DNA of 59,011 bases from Marinilabiliales bacterium (GCA_002869385.1 PKTB01000001.1:1434-60444); one strand, 5' to 3'. Positions 1 through 10,875 are shown, numbered from the stretch's first letter. Notes: generated by a model from the letters alone, not told the origin. Translations and numbers: made by a program.

Positions 1-1780
1 CCTTACTGTCGAATATTTCAGCATTGTCAAAATTAGTATCTTCCGGGATCTCGATATTAAGAATGTCTTTCACAGGATTAGGATAGATCTTTAGTTCAGT
101 GTGATCAGATATATCATTAAAGGTAGAACACTCAACTGCAAATATTTCTTTGGTGATGGTCTTTGACTCACCGTAAGCATCGGTAACGGTAATATAAAGA
201 GTTTGAGGCCCCCATGTTGTGGGTGTGTAAAACTCAACGGGTTTTGCAATACACTGCCCCCATTCATGGTTGCTGAGTGTTGCTTCTGTAATTGTTTCCT
301 CGAAATATGTCTCACCCCCCCATTCAAGATTGATATCCGTAAGTCCAATCTCTATAGGAACAAAACACGGAGGATAATAGATACTGTCAATTATTTGCCC
401 TGTACTGAACTCAATGGTATAAGGCGCAGACTTACCTGAAATATAGATATAAACATCTAAAGTATCATTCATACATATTCCATCAGGGATTTCCGGTATT
501 TCAATATCAATATTTAATTCGTCTGGTTCAATATTGCACAAGCCGTCCATGCCTAGGCTGTCGGTTTTCACAAGCCATGCCTGCTGGGGTGGGTCGTAAC
601 CGTGTGTGTCGTATTCGTTTCCATATCCTGCCATTATAAAACCGCCATCTGAAGTGTTTTGCACAGACACTAACCACTGATATGTTGAGTTAGTATCAAT
701 GGCATAATAATTCCTTTGCCAGCAAATATCCCCGGAATCAGTTACTTTTTGCAAATATCCCCGTGAAGCGCCCCTATGGTCTCGGTTATTTCCAAGTAAA
801 TATATATCGTTATTATTATAAATTATCACATTTAATGAGCTCTCCAAATGTATCATGTCCGGACTTTCAATTTTTGAATAATTACGGTATAACTTCTCCC
901 AAATAAGTTCCCCGTTTTGATCAATTTTTCTCAGGCACCCGTCCCATTGATATGTTCCTGTTCCTCCGCCGTATTTTGCTGCAGGGTAACCACCACAAGC
1001 CAAAATATTTGAATCATTTGCCTCATGAAGTGATGTAACAAACCCATTATCATAGTTCTCTCTTCCGTAATATCGTTCCCAGTTAATATTTCCTGCCGTA
1101 TCGCTACTGACAATATACCACCTTGTATTGTTAATGCTTTCAAACCATGAAGTTCCGGCAGTAATAATACTGCTGTCAGATGTTTGTATTATATAACTTC
1201 CATATTCATACTCATTGTTTCCCAACAAATCGTGCCATAGATAATCACCTGAGCTATTAGCTTTAAGTAAATATGAACGGTATTTTTCATTTATATAATC
1301 GTATGTTGATCCGGTTATATAATAATTATTGTCACTCGACTTAAAACAGTGATAAGCTTTTTTATAAACAGTATCATAAAAAGTAATATTCTGAGATTTT
1401 ATATTAAGAACACTGTCAAATTCCGTTACATGTATACCACGATTTTCTTCCCCTTCATTTAATACTGATCCTGCCAAGCATATTGAGTTGTCAGGATATT
1501 TTTTTAGATTATTTGACCAGCCTTCCCAAAACTCAAGAGTATTATCACCGAATTCTTTTTTCCAAATTTTGTTACCGTTAATATCTACATAGGTAAGGGC
1601 AAAACACCGTTTAAGAGCTCCATTGTTTGTGCCGGTAATATAGACATACCCTGTGTCAAGTGTGATAACACTACTTGTTATATTAGTTACGGTATCTTCA
1701 ATTATTGTGTTGAAGACCACTTGTGCAGAAACCAGTTGTGAAATTATTATAAATAATATTGTAATTATTTTGGTTTTCAT
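1..1780 (-). CDS. T9SS-sorted secreted protein, C-terminus cut by window edge
   Basis: An open frame of about 593 codons runs from the ATG at 1778-1780 to the left edge without a stop; I checked the frame along its length. It opens with a signal peptide (MKTKIITILFIIISQLVSAQ). The body has repeated beta-strand units of the type 'GSVLNEGEEN', 'YYITGSTYDY' and 'IITAGTSWFE', which resemble beta-propeller or delta-60-type repeats. Next comes an Ig-like stretch around 130-540 bp, then the start of a T9SS sorting domain (KIYPNPVKDILNIEIPE), so only a few dozen residues are missing. It lies directly behind the terminator of the 2088-residue gene and so is probably transcribed separately. The specific function is unknown; export through the outer membrane is inferred from the sorting domain. 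Confidence 0.85.
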   Translation of the reverse strand, partial: MKTKIITILFIIISQLVSAQVVFNTIIEDTVTNITSSVITLDTGYVYITGTNNGALKRCFALTYVDINGNKIWKKEFGDNTLEFWEGWSNNLKKYPDNSICLAGSVLNEGEENRGIHVTEFDSVLNIKSQNITFYDTVYKKAYHCFKSSDNNYYITGSTYDYINEKYRSYLLKANSSGDYLWHDLLGNNEYEYGSYIIQTSDSSIITAGTSWFESINNTRWYIVSSDTAGNINWERYYGRENYDNGFVTSLHEANDSNILACGGYPAAKYGGGTGTYQWDGCLRKIDQNGELIWEKLYRNYSKIESPDMIHLESSLNVIIYNNNDIYLLGNNRDHRGASRGYLQKVTDSGDICWQRNYYAIDTNSTYQWLVSVQNTSDGGFIMAGYGNEYDTHGYDPPQQAWLVKTDSLGMDGLCNIEPDELNIDIEIPEIPDGICMNDTLDVYIYISGKSAPYTIEFSTGQIIDSIYYPPCFVPIEIGLTDINLEWGGETYFEETITEATLSNHEWGQCIAKPVEFYTPTTWGPQTLYITVTDAYGESKTITKEIFAVECSTFNDISDHTELKIYPNPVKDILNIEIPEDTNFDNAEIFDSK

Positions 1781-1799
1781 TCTATGTCAAATTTACGAA

Positions 1800-1833
1800 A
1801 AAAACACAACAGTTTTAAAACTGTTGTGTTTTT
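1800..1833 (-). terminator. Perfect 17-bp inverted repeat, rho-independent terminator
   Basis: The two arms (1800-1816 and 1817-1833) are exact reverse complements with no loop bases between them, so a hairpin must open a few central A-T pairs. A-rich and T-rich flanks give U-tracts in both directions. It sits 8 bp past the stop of the 2088-residue gene and 20 bp before the next start codon. It therefore most likely ends that large transcript. Confidence 0.75.
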
Positions 1834-1841
1834 ATTTTTAT

Positions 1842-4800
1842 TTATCTGTCTTTTGACACTTTTAATGTTTTTCTGTTACCATAGCAGTCGGTAATTTCTA
1901 TAAAATAAATACCCGGACTAAATGCTTTTAGATCTAAAGTGATATTGTCCTGTGTTTTATTTAGTTTTTTAGCTTGTAATAATTTCCCGTCTTCAGTAAA
2001 CAGGCTCAGTTCTCCTTTTTCACAATTATCTTTTCTAATTGTTCCGGTTTGCTCAAGAAGAATATCATTACCGACATCATACATTGCTGTAAAATCATAT
2101 TCGATATTGATAATTCCATCCGTAGGATTTGGAAAGGCATTTACATAAGGTAAAAATTGTTGATCTTCCTGCCTATCAGTAATTATTGTATTTCTATCAT
2201 CTATGACAAGTGCAGGTAATGGTGTGTATTGACTAAATACCGTATCTGCAGCAATTTCGTACATTACCTGTGCAGTTGCCGAATATAATGAGGAACCATC
2301 AAGTGCTGATCTGTAAAGAATATCACTATTGGCTTCGAGTATTACTAAACCATTATTATTGTCAGTAATATAATCAAGCAGAATATAATTGACATTACAG
2401 AACTCAAGGTATTCGTAAGCCTGTTTTTGATTTATATCAGCATTTGCCAGGGCTTCTATCCCTGCAAGTGTCGCACGTGCAGAAGCGTAATCCCCTTTAG
2501 AATACTCCAGCCTGTAAATATTCAACAGCTTATTATAATCAGTCTGTGTAAAAGACTCAAAATATGATATTACTGTATCTTTTACGATAGGGACAGAATC
2601 GTTATTTACGGCATTGTTCATGATGAACGATTCCACGGATGCTATTTCCTGTTTTATGTCGGAGATATCGTATTCCAGTAATACTCTCGGACTAATGCCA
2701 GACTGGTAATTGCGAACCATATTTTTATGCCCGTTGCTTAAGTAGGTGGAATTCTCCACTTTCTCCATTATTTCAACCGGCAAAGGTGAATTAGCAATAA
2801 GTATAGCTGCAATTACTGGCTTTTGAGCACTATTATTATTAAGTAATGCTTCGAAAACGACGTTGCTTAAATAACCATCATTATCAAGTAATTCTGAATA
2901 TTGACGGAAGTTATGTTTGTTTAGCTCTTCGGCGAGTTCCGACATATATGCAGTGTTTCCGTTATCAACAATATTATTATAACTTTCAATACTTTCATCC
3001 ATTAATGCCTGTAAAGATCCTATCTCATCGATTAATAAAGCATAATTTACCGGGGTAATTGGAGTATCATAATTCGAGATACATGAATTTTCGTTATAAG
3101 GAACTCCATCAATAGTTTGAGGTGTAACTCCTATGCTGTATGTTAAAAGTTCTCTATAGAATCCATTTTCAATACTAATTTCATCATCATGTTGCCAGTA
3201 ATTATATTCCCCTGCATTAAATGCATCAAATTCCGAGTCAATCTGAACGACAAAGTCTGTGCCATTTCCCAATAAATCATGATACTGATTACCGGCAAGA
3301 TCTGATGTTACGGTTGAGTTATTTCCTTGATTAATTCTCATATTTCCATTTATAATCCCTATTGCAAATAATGTTGAAGTGTACTTATTGCAACTAACTT
3401 CAAGACCAGTATTAATAAGTGAAGGAATTTCAAAATTCCAGTTAGAATTTTTACCAACAATCATAGTACCAGCTTCCATATTATATACACCGATACCAGG
3501 ATCATCACCGAATATGTTCCTGTAGTATGTGCTGCCGGCAGCATCACCAGTGTTATATACGTAGAAACCAACTCTTAGATCTTTCGCTTCGTTTTCCTCA
3601 ACAATAAAATTTGTACATGAATTTAAATATGCAGCATAAGAAATATTAGTTTCTGGTTCCTCATTAACCGGCAAGCCTGGTAATTCTGGTGCTAATGGTA
3701 TTTCCTGTGTTGTATAAAAATCATTAAATAGCAATCTCGGGCTTTCAAGAGCCATCATATGTACGCCCCTGTAGTTGTCAACAAAATCACAATAGTTTAT
3801 TTGAATAGCATTATCACATTGGAATTTTGCATTTATACCGTAATACAATCCTTCAAACTTGTTACTATATACTTCACCATCAATGAAAGGAGTCTTGTAA
3901 CTGCTTACATAAGATTCAATACCTGTTCCCCTTTTCTGTATCTCATAATGCGGATTATCATATGCCATAGTATTTTTAAAATCATTTTCTCTGAAAGTTA
4001 AATGACGAACCTTATATAAGAACACATGGGATTGTGGATATAATGTATTGTGATTTAATTTTCTTTCAGTAATGAAGTTATTATTAGAAATCTGATTAAG
4101 GTTATGATTAGGGTCCCACATCCAAATTCCATAAACATTATTACTAAATGTGCTGTTTATTGCTAATACTGTTCCGTTTCTATACGATCTTATTGCCTGA
4201 TTTGCATCAGAAATGGATGAATTACTAAATATAATATGTGCATTTTGATCAGCATCTGTTATCTCTTCAACTCCATCAACTGTAATTCCCTGCCACATCA
4301 AATCCGGGCACCCTGATTCAATTATACAACTTTCAAATGTTACAGTATTTGGAATATTAATATTCCATTCTGAACCTTCCCAAGCACCATAATGCTCTGT
4401 ACCGGTGTATATCGTACAATTTGTAAAACTAAAGTCTTCGTAAAAATCAAGATTTTGATTATCCCAATCATCACCAACAGATATTGTTATGTTATCATAA
4501 TAGTTTTGATTATGCAGATTATTATTTGTCAATACCAGATCCCATGCATAGCTTAAGCCTTCTTGGATTACAAAATAATGTGAATTAAAGAGACCATCTA
4601 TAACTTCTAATGTAATGGGAATTCCATTTGGTTCTACTCCATCAAGATTAATTGTATGTATTCCATTATCATTTAGATTTGCAGTAGTTAGCAAATTCCC
4701 GCCCCTACTAATATTCGCAATATATGGAGGGCTTCCATTGTTAATATTTATTTCTACTGCTCCGTTATATGGTTGACGACATGTTGCAGGGATTTGTGTA

Positions 4801-7800
4801 CATGTTAAGTCTATCTCTGAATCGCAATCAATAACTTCAACCACAACTTCTTCACTAGCATAGCACCCTGTATATTCATCTGTAACCGATAAAATATATG
4901 TACCAATATTATCTATGGTGGCTTCTGTTATTTGTGCAATTGGTGTATATACATTAAATCCATTAGGTCCAGACCAATGATAATTAAGATAAATACTTGA
5001 TGAATTGGCACTTCCCTCAAATTGAATTGGATCACCAATACAAACTTGTGAAGTTACAGTAGCATTAACATCAAAAGTGAAAAACTCTTGAACTTCAAGA
5101 ATCGTTGATGCAGAGGCAGTACAACCATTATAATAAGTAACTGTCACTCCTAGCGGTATTTCTGTACCCATTCCTTCTGGTAATGTAAAACTTGCAATTG
5201 GATCATGACTAAAATAATCAGGCCCATCCCAGGTGTATTCTACAATAAAATCTGAATGTTCCGGCACAACTTCTACTTCTTGATTTAAACAATAGTAGTC
5301 ATGGTATGGTAATGAAACAGTTGGGTTGTCATAGATAATAATATCATTAACCTCAAGCACTGTTGTCTGACAATTGTAATGTGAAGTTATTGTAATTGTC
5401 AGACTCTCAGGAATTTCCATTATATCAGTAGGAATAACTATTGTGTTTACGTTCAATTCAAATGGGATTGAACCATTAATTCCCTCAATTAATATTTCAG
5501 ATTCGTGTATGCTACAGAATTGGTTTGAAGTATTTTCGTTGGATTGCAAAACAATATTAATATCTTCTCCGGAACAGATAGGACAATTAGTTGAAGCTGT
5601 AAGACAACTTTGGTCTGGAACAACATCAACATATGTTGACGCAGAAACTTCACATCCATTTTCATCGATAACATATACAAAATATTCTCCTGAATAATCA
5701 ATAGAGCTATTTTCACAACAGGTATTGTTCATTGCATTTGGTCTTATTGCATGGTATTCACCAAGCTCTATTGGAGTACTCCATCCTGGACTATTTTGCG
5801 CAGACCATGTATATTGATAATCCGGATTTGGATTAGTAACGTTTAATTCAATATTGTAACCTATGCAGTATGGACCAGTATTGTATGGGTCAGGGGGTGC
5901 TGGAGCAGGGAAAACATTGATTGTAATTTCATCGGATGCAGTACAATCATTTGCATCTGTAACAGTAACCGAATAAGTTGTTTCCTCCAGTGGTTCAACA
6001 ATAATAGATTCTTCTGTAGAAATAATATTCCAATCAAAGGAATATGTTTGCGTGCCTCCCGATATTTCAGGTTCCAATGTTATTTGTTCTCCTACACAAA
6101 TGTAATAATCCTGACCTAAATCTGTTGTCAAATCATTCTGATTGACAACAACTTCTGATATGTATTTACAATTTTCATCGTGAGATGTCGTAACCTGATA
6201 GCTTCCGAAAACATTTTGATTTTCAGCAGTTCTCATTACAACTTGTTGGTCAGACTCCCATCCGTCAGGGCCAATCCAATGATAATTATAACCCTGGAGT
6301 CCGCTAATTGACAATATAAATTCATCTCCAATACTAAGACATGTTTCATTGACTGTGGCATTATATTCATACATATCATGTTCGATTCTTATGTCATCAA
6401 TAAAAAATCTTGTTGCTACAGTACCTTCTGCATCATTTGGTTCAGCATATATCCAGATTGCAACATAATCTGACAAATTATTAATATTGGGAATTGGGAT
6501 AGTATGACTATTTAATAATTGTCTGGATGATATTTGTTCGTGGTACAATACATAAGTGTTTTGGTTTAATACAGCAGGAGGGATATTAGGGACTTCGTAT
6601 CCAGAGTTGTTAAAATAATTATTAATTATATTGGGCTTTATTAGTCTAATATAGAAATCAACCTTCCCATAATATTCGGAATTGTATTTGTTACACTTCG
6701 AAAAGCTAAACGTATAATTACCACCGTTAATTAAACTGTTGGTTAAATATGTGTATATTCCTTCGGACTTTTTCTGATCTTCATAATTTGGTGTGTCAAA
6801 TAATGAATAAAATGAAATAAAATCAGACATTTCAAATAAATCATCCACATCATCATTTAATTCAAATACAAAATAGCAGGTCGGCTCTTCTTCATTAATA
6901 CTGTTTTCACAATAGTCACATGAGCCATGGCTGCTAAACCAGCCCAGAGGCGGATTACTTGCCCCACAATAGTTATTTTCAACACAAAGCATCTCCGAAT
7001 TACAAATGTAGTTGCAATTTTGTGTGCAAACTTCAGGACATTCATAGTTATTCAATAAATAAAAATAAACTTCACTAAATTCAGATGTGCTCTCTAAAAC
7101 TGTTTCAGTTGTTATAAAATAGTTATATACAGTACTCACTTCCACACTCCAATCCCCATTTCCATCAGTATCAGTACTAACCAAATATTCATTAGCATTT
7201 TCTTCACCTGTACTACCAAAAACTTCAATTGTTGTGTTTGGTTGAGCTGTACCAGATAAGATGCCACCTGAATAATTATTTATAACAGGTGGTTGAATAT
7301 TATCGTTAGCTCCATTTATTAAACTAATTGCCTTATCATTATTGTAAATAATATTTCTTGATAAAGTAATTAACTGGCTATTATTTATTAGTATTCCAAA
7401 ATCACCACAATTGGATATTTCATTTGAAGAAGATTGATTTTGACCACCTATTAAACAATTATAAGAATTCTCAATGTACATACCATACCTTGGTGTGCTT
7501 TGTAAAATACCTTCTATTGTTGTATTAATATTGTTTCCTGAAACAGTTACATTGTCACATTTTAACAGTTTTATCCCAATTGAAGGAGCCTCTCGAACAA
7601 CTAAACCAGGATTTGTCATTATTTTTGTAATTATGTTATCAGAAATCTCACAACTATTGGTTTCTCTTAAAAATATTCCACATTCAATAAAATTCATTAT
7701 ATGCAATCCTTTTATTGAACAAGATGCATGGTATATATTTAAACCATAAGCCCACATATGTTGTCCATTAATTATTATTGAAGGTACCCCTTGTATATAT

Positions 7801-8108
7801 CCTGTTTGAGTTGTACCATCGATATTAATAGGACTTGTTATTTGTGGCAAATATTTGTTTAAAATAATTTCATGTGGTCCCTCACCTGGAATATCAAAAA
7901 CAATCAATGACTCATCATTAACATAATTTGCTTTTCTTATTGCCCATTGCAGTGTCCCGTACATTTCAGCATCGCATAAAGCATCATCAAAATTAAACGG
8001 ATGCTCAAAAGGATCAGGATCTGTTATTTTTGTTACTGTGAAAACACTTTGTCCAAAGGTAATTGCAGTAACCACCATCATAATTATAAATAAAATCGAC
8101 TTTTTCAT
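1842..8108 (-). CDS. Giant T9SS-sorted surface protein with beta-helix and Ig/PKD-like repeats (2088 aa)
   Basis: Starts with a signal peptide (residues 1-20, ending ITFGQS). Residues about 50-280 form a parallel beta-helix of short N-rich rungs such as 'SCEISDNIITKI'. A bacterial Ig-like unit follows near 290-345, then a Cys-rich stretch around 355-410. Residues about 580-1130 hold several PKD/Ig-like repeats with 'YHWSGPNGF' or 'YTWDGPDYF' cores, typical of Bacteroidota adhesin-like proteins. A second beta-helix follows ('TFESCIIESGCPDLMWQGI'), then a helical stretch around 1650-1950 and a C-terminal T9SS sorting domain (NAFPNPTDGIINIEY ... GIYFIEITD). No catalytic signature is visible. The small secreted gene upstream ends 10 bp away, so the two are probably one operon. 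The frame is intact over 6.3 kb. An adhesin or surface-layer role is inference. Confidence 0.88.
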   Translation of the reverse strand: MKKSILFIIMMVVTAITFGQSVFTVTKITDPDPFEHPFNFDDALCDAEMYGTLQWAIRKANYVNDESLIVFDIPGEGPHEIILNKYLPQITSPINIDGTTQTGYIQGVPSIIINGQHMWAYGLNIYHASCSIKGLHIMNFIECGIFLRETNSCEISDNIITKIMTNPGLVVREAPSIGIKLLKCDNVTVSGNNINTTIEGILQSTPRYGMYIENSYNCLIGGQNQSSSNEISNCGDFGILINNSQLITLSRNIIYNNDKAISLINGANDNIQPPVINNYSGGILSGTAQPNTTIEVFGSTGEENANEYLVSTDTDGNGDWSVEVSTVYNYFITTETVLESTSEFSEVYFYLLNNYECPEVCTQNCNYICNSEMLCVENNYCGASNPPLGWFSSHGSCDYCENSINEEEPTCYFVFELNDDVDDLFEMSDFISFYSLFDTPNYEDQKKSEGIYTYLTNSLINGGNYTFSFSKCNKYNSEYYGKVDFYIRLIKPNIINNYFNNSGYEVPNIPPAVLNQNTYVLYHEQISSRQLLNSHTIPIPNINNLSDYVAIWIYAEPNDAEGTVATRFFIDDIRIEHDMYEYNATVNETCLSIGDEFILSISGLQGYNYHWIGPDGWESDQQVVMRTAENQNVFGSYQVTTSHDENCKYISEVVVNQNDLTTDLGQDYYICVGEQITLEPEISGGTQTYSFDWNIISTEESIIVEPLEETTYSVTVTDANDCTASDEITINVFPAPAPPDPYNTGPYCIGYNIELNVTNPNPDYQYTWSAQNSPGWSTPIELGEYHAIRPNAMNNTCCENSSIDYSGEYFVYVIDENGCEVSASTYVDVVPDQSCLTASTNCPICSGEDINIVLQSNENTSNQFCSIHESEILIEGINGSIPFELNVNTIVIPTDIMEIPESLTITITSHYNCQTTVLEVNDIIIYDNPTVSLPYHDYYCLNQEVEVVPEHSDFIVEYTWDGPDYFSHDPIASFTLPEGMGTEIPLGVTVTYYNGCTASASTILEVQEFFTFDVNATVTSQVCIGDPIQFEGSANSSSIYLNYHWSGPNGFNVYTPIAQITEATIDNIGTYILSVTDEYTGCYASEEVVVEVIDCDSEIDLTCTQIPATCRQPYNGAVEININNGSPPYIANISRGGNLLTTANLNDNGIHTINLDGVEPNGIPITLEVIDGLFNSHYFVIQEGLSYAWDLVLTNNNLHNQNYYDNITISVGDDWDNQNLDFYEDFSFTNCTIYTGTEHYGAWEGSEWNINIPNTVTFESCIIESGCPDLMWQGITVDGVEEITDADQNAHIIFSNSSISDANQAIRSYRNGTVLAINSTFSNNVYGIWMWDPNHNLNQISNNNFITERKLNHNTLYPQSHVFLYKVRHLTFRENDFKNTMAYDNPHYEIQKRGTGIESYVSSYKTPFIDGEVYSNKFEGLYYGINAKFQCDNAIQINYCDFVDNYRGVHMMALESPRLLFNDFYTTQEIPLAPELPGLPVNEEPETNISYAAYLNSCTNFIVEENEAKDLRVGFYVYNTGDAAGSTYYRNIFGDDPGIGVYNMEAGTMIVGKNSNWNFEIPSLINTGLEVSCNKYTSTLFAIGIINGNMRINQGNNSTVTSDLAGNQYHDLLGNGTDFVVQIDSEFDAFNAGEYNYWQHDDEISIENGFYRELLTYSIGVTPQTIDGVPYNENSCISNYDTPITPVNYALLIDEIGSLQALMDESIESYNNIVDNGNTAYMSELAEELNKHNFRQYSELLDNDGYLSNVVFEALLNNNSAQKPVIAAILIANSPLPVEIMEKVENSTYLSNGHKNMVRNYQSGISPRVLLEYDISDIKQEIASVESFIMNNAVNNDSVPIVKDTVISYFESFTQTDYNKLLNIYRLEYSKGDYASARATLAGIEALANADINQKQAYEYLEFCNVNYILLDYITDNNNGLVILEANSDILYRSALDGSSLYSATAQVMYEIAADTVFSQYTPLPALVIDDRNTIITDRQEDQQFLPYVNAFPNPTDGIINIEYDFTAMYDVGNDILLEQTGTIRKDNCEKGELSLFTEDGKLLQAKKLNKTQDNITLDLKAFSPGIYFIEITDCYGNRKTLKVSKDR

Positions 8109-8118
8109 AATTCTTAAT

Positions 8119-8559
8119 TTATTTGGTGAATACTAAATGATTACTCTCTTGCTCAGCATCATCGATTACATACATTGTAATGTAATTGTATACTTCAGAT
8201 TGAGCTTGTGTTAGCTCAATGTTAGCTGAAATAATATTACCCGAAAGAGGTAACAACTCTCCATTTAAAGAAAGGAAATAGTTTCCTGCACTTTCAGTTA
8301 CTTCAGCATTAATTGACAACACATCTCCATTGCCTTCACTTGTGCCAAATAAAATTTGCACATTTTGTACACTTGAAATATCGTTTACTTTGCATAAAAC
8401 TGCAAGAGTTTCGATATCACTTTCAATTGGTAAGTTAGTAATTGTATCTACAAGCATAACAGGAGATACGAGAATGTCCTTGATTTGCACATTTGATTGG
8501 CAAAAGGCAATAGAAATTGAGAGCATGAAAATGCTACAAAGTAGAAAAATTTGTTTCAT
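8119..8559 (-). CDS. Small secreted protein of unknown function
   Basis: The open frame extends further upstream, but the ATG at 8557-8559 is the best start because it opens directly with a signal peptide (MKQIFLLCSIFMLSISIAFCQ). The mature part of about 125 residues is beta-rich, with a pattern like a single Ig-type fold ('VQNVQILFGTSEGNGDVLSI', 'GNYFLSLNGELLPLSGNI'). It has no cysteines, no sorting domain and no recognised family. Its stop lies 10 bp before the start of the 2088-residue protein, which suggests co-transcription and possibly a partner role. I do not recognise it. Confidence 0.7.
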   Translation of the reverse strand: MKQIFLLCSIFMLSISIAFCQSNVQIKDILVSPVMLVDTITNLPIESDIETLAVLCKVNDISSVQNVQILFGTSEGNGDVLSINAEVTESAGNYFLSLNGELLPLSGNIISANIELTQAQSEVYNYITMYVIDDAEQESNHLVFTK

Positions 8560-8717
8560 AGTTCTTGGAATTATAATTAAAAGAATAAAGCTAATACAAA
8601 AAGCAAAAAAAAAACTATCAAAAATTGCTGAGAGTTTCAAACAAGTTTTAAACAGGATGTTCGTTATTAATTTTAATTAGCATATTTATACAAATAGTAT
8701 TTTAGATACCCGGAATT

Positions 8718-8760
8718 AAAAAATGGACAAATCCGCAATCAGATTGCAGATTTGTCCAAA
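8718..8760 (-). terminator. Rho-independent terminator of folC
   Basis: Arms at 8725-8733 and 8749-8757 pair exactly (ggacaaatc/gatttgtcc). The stem continues inward through a near-complete pairing of gcaatc with gattgc. On the minus strand it is followed by six T residues (8718-8723). It lies 18 bp after the folC stop. Confidence 0.8.
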
Positions 8761-8777
8761 ATATTTTTAAAGTATTT

Positions 8778-10013
8778 CTATTTTTTTGTTTCTGAAAGAA
8801 AATCTGCAACAACAAAAGTACTTCCGCCAATAAAAATAATATCATCGGAGCTTGAGTCATTTATAGCTTCTTCTCAGGCTGTTTTTACATCTGGAAATGA
8901 ACTACCAAGTATATTTTGATTTTCTGCTTTCCCTTTTAACAGGTTTTCATCCATTGCTCTTGGAACAGATGCTTTTGTAAAATAGTATTCTGCGTCTTTA
9001 GGAAATAAGCTTAGAACGTCATCTACATTTTTATCATTAACGAAACCTAAAACAAATCGAATCTTTGTTTTCTTGAGCTTAATTAGTTCACGAATAGTGT
9101 AGGAGAGACCTTCTTTATTATGTCCTGTATCACAAATAGTTAAAGGCTTTTGGTTTGTGATTTCCCATCTACCTCTAATGCCTGTGTTTGCAACAACATT
9201 TTTAAGCCCTGCTTTTATAGCTTCAGATTTAATGTTGAAGCCATTTTTCTGAAGAATTTGAATGCCACTTAAAATAGCAGGTAGGTTTTTGTATTGATAC
9301 GGACCTTTTAATCCAAAATCAAAATTTGTATTTATGCCTGTTTGATCGGCAAAAATAATTTCAGACTTGTTTTTTTCTGCAATTTTTTTAAAAACAGGAC
9401 TTGTTTCTTTCTGTGTTTCTCCAATTACAACAGGAATCAGATGTTTAATTATCCCGGCTTTTTCAATAGCTATTTTGTTAAGTGTGTCACCTAGAAACTG
9501 AGTGTGATCAAAACCTATATTTGTAATTATTGATAATTCTGGAGAAATTATATTTGTTGAGTCTAAACGTCCTCCCATTCCAACTTCAATAACAGCAATG
9601 TCAACTTTAGTGTATTTGAAATACTCAAAAGCAAGAGCTACGCTCATTTCAAAGAAAGATGGTTTTAATTGATTAAAGAGTTCGAAAGAGCTGTTAATAA
9701 ATTCAGTAACAAATTCTTCAGAAATCGTTTCGCCGTTTACCCTGATTCTCTCTCGGTAGTCAAGTAGATGAGGTGAAGTATAAAGTCCGGTTTTATATCC
9801 GGCTTCCTGTAAAACAGAAGCTATGCTATGCGATACAGACCCCTTTCCATTTGTTCCGGCAACATGAATTGATTTAAAAGACTTATGTGAATGTCAAAAG
9901 TGTTTGTCGAGTTCAAGAGTCGTTTTTAAATCTGATTTGTAAGCCGCTTTTCCAACCCTCTGATACATTGGTAAAGAGTTGTACATGTAATCTAATACTT
10001 CCTCGTATGTCAT
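8778..10013 (-). CDS. folC: Folylpolyglutamate synthase/dihydrofolate synthase, interrupted by two in-frame TGA codons
   Basis: Adds glutamate to folates (and to dihydropteroate in bifunctional forms) in the cytoplasm. Read through, the frame is 411 residues, a normal length. Visible motifs are the P-loop VAGTNGKGSV, the TSPHLLDYRERIR folate loop, IEVGMGGRLDSTN, GFDHTQFLGDTLNKIA and CDTGHNKEG. The C-terminal IGGSTFVVADFL ends at a TAG (8778-8780). Two TGA codons interrupt it. The first, at 9894-9896, falls between HF and HSHK, where relatives usually have glycine. The second, at 8874-8876, follows VKTA. Coding similarity is clear on both sides of each stop. The start ATG (10011-10013) overlaps the stop of the upstream secreted gene. 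As read it would not make a working enzyme, so either the sequence is wrong here or the gene is broken. Confidence 0.88.
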
Positions 10014-10867
10014 TCTTTTTTAGCTAATTTCTTTAGATCACTTTTTAGTAGATAATCACCACTTTTTTTACCTAGTTTGTGTTTGTCCCAGTAATAAATC
10101 GTACCATTTTCAGTATCAATAATAATTTTGATACAATATGTCAGGGTATTATTCATTTTTGGAGTTATCAGGTGTAGGATAACAGCATTTTTTGTGTTGT
10201 TGTCTATGATATCTTTGATGTTTTCGCGAGTAGTATAATCAAAATTATATGGATATGCAGTTGCGAAGGAATTTTTAGTTCTTACTTCAGGCTCAACTTC
10301 TTCTTTTAATAAATAGAGTGTCTTCTTTTTTAAGCTGCCTGATTTATCCATATAATAATCAGCAATATTATCTTCATTTAATAATGGGTTTTCACGACAT
10401 GTTGTAATATGATTCTGAATGAATTTTATCATTAAAGGTATTTTATAAGCATAATCTGATTCCAAAGCACCATGATAACATAATGGAACAGCACAAATTG
10501 TTGGCATATCATCAACAGTCCTGAAGTTTCCTCCATTTGTTGCTACAATAAAATCGAAAAGGGTTTGGGTTTTGTCTTTTTCAAAATAAATCAGATTTAT
10601 CATCACAAATGATTTATCTGCATCATTTTTCATGCTTTTAAAATCAGATTCATAAATAAACTCGTATTCCGTTAAAGTCCAGTGTTTATTAAACGCTTCT
10701 TCAATTGCATCGTTATAATCAGAAAGTCTGTCGTTTTTTAAAACAACATAAGTTTTATTATTTAAAAACTTATTGATTTGAGACTTTGTAGCAACCGGTA
10801 TTTTAACTTGTGAAAATACAGACAAGCTGTAGGCCGCAATAATTATAATTAATAGTGTTTTTTTCAT
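10010..10867 (-). CDS. Secreted protein of unknown function (285 aa)
   Basis: It has a signal peptide (MKKTLLIIIIAAYSLSVFSQ) and a soluble, lysine-rich mature part. Features include 'KNDRLSDYNDAIEEAFNKHW' near residue 45 and a C-terminal 'IIIDTENGTIYYWDKHKLGK'. It has no sorting domain, lipobox or known motif. It lies 8 bp downstream of another secreted gene on the same strand, which ends in a related context ('QFIIDMETGEIMDYN'), and it overlaps folC by 4 bp. The pair may act together. I do not recognise the family. Confidence 0.7.
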   Translation of the reverse strand: MKKTLLIIIIAAYSLSVFSQVKIPVATKSQINKFLNNKTYVVLKNDRLSDYNDAIEEAFNKHWTLTEYEFIYESDFKSMKNDADKSFVMINLIYFEKDKTQTLFDFIVATNGGNFRTVDDMPTICAVPLCYHGALESDYAYKIPLMIKFIQNHITTCRENPLLNEDNIADYYMDKSGSLKKKTLYLLKEEVEPEVRTKNSFATAYPYNFDYTTRENIKDIIDNNTKNAVILHLITPKMNNTLTYCIKIIIDTENGTIYYWDKHKLGKKSGDYLLKSDLKKLAKKE

Positions 10868-10875
10868 GTAATAGA

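Noticed and set aside
1800..1833. The perfect palindrome as an attachment or recombination site
   Set aside because: No mobile-element genes, no target duplications and no second copy are visible, and its place right after a long gene with A/T flanks fits a terminator.
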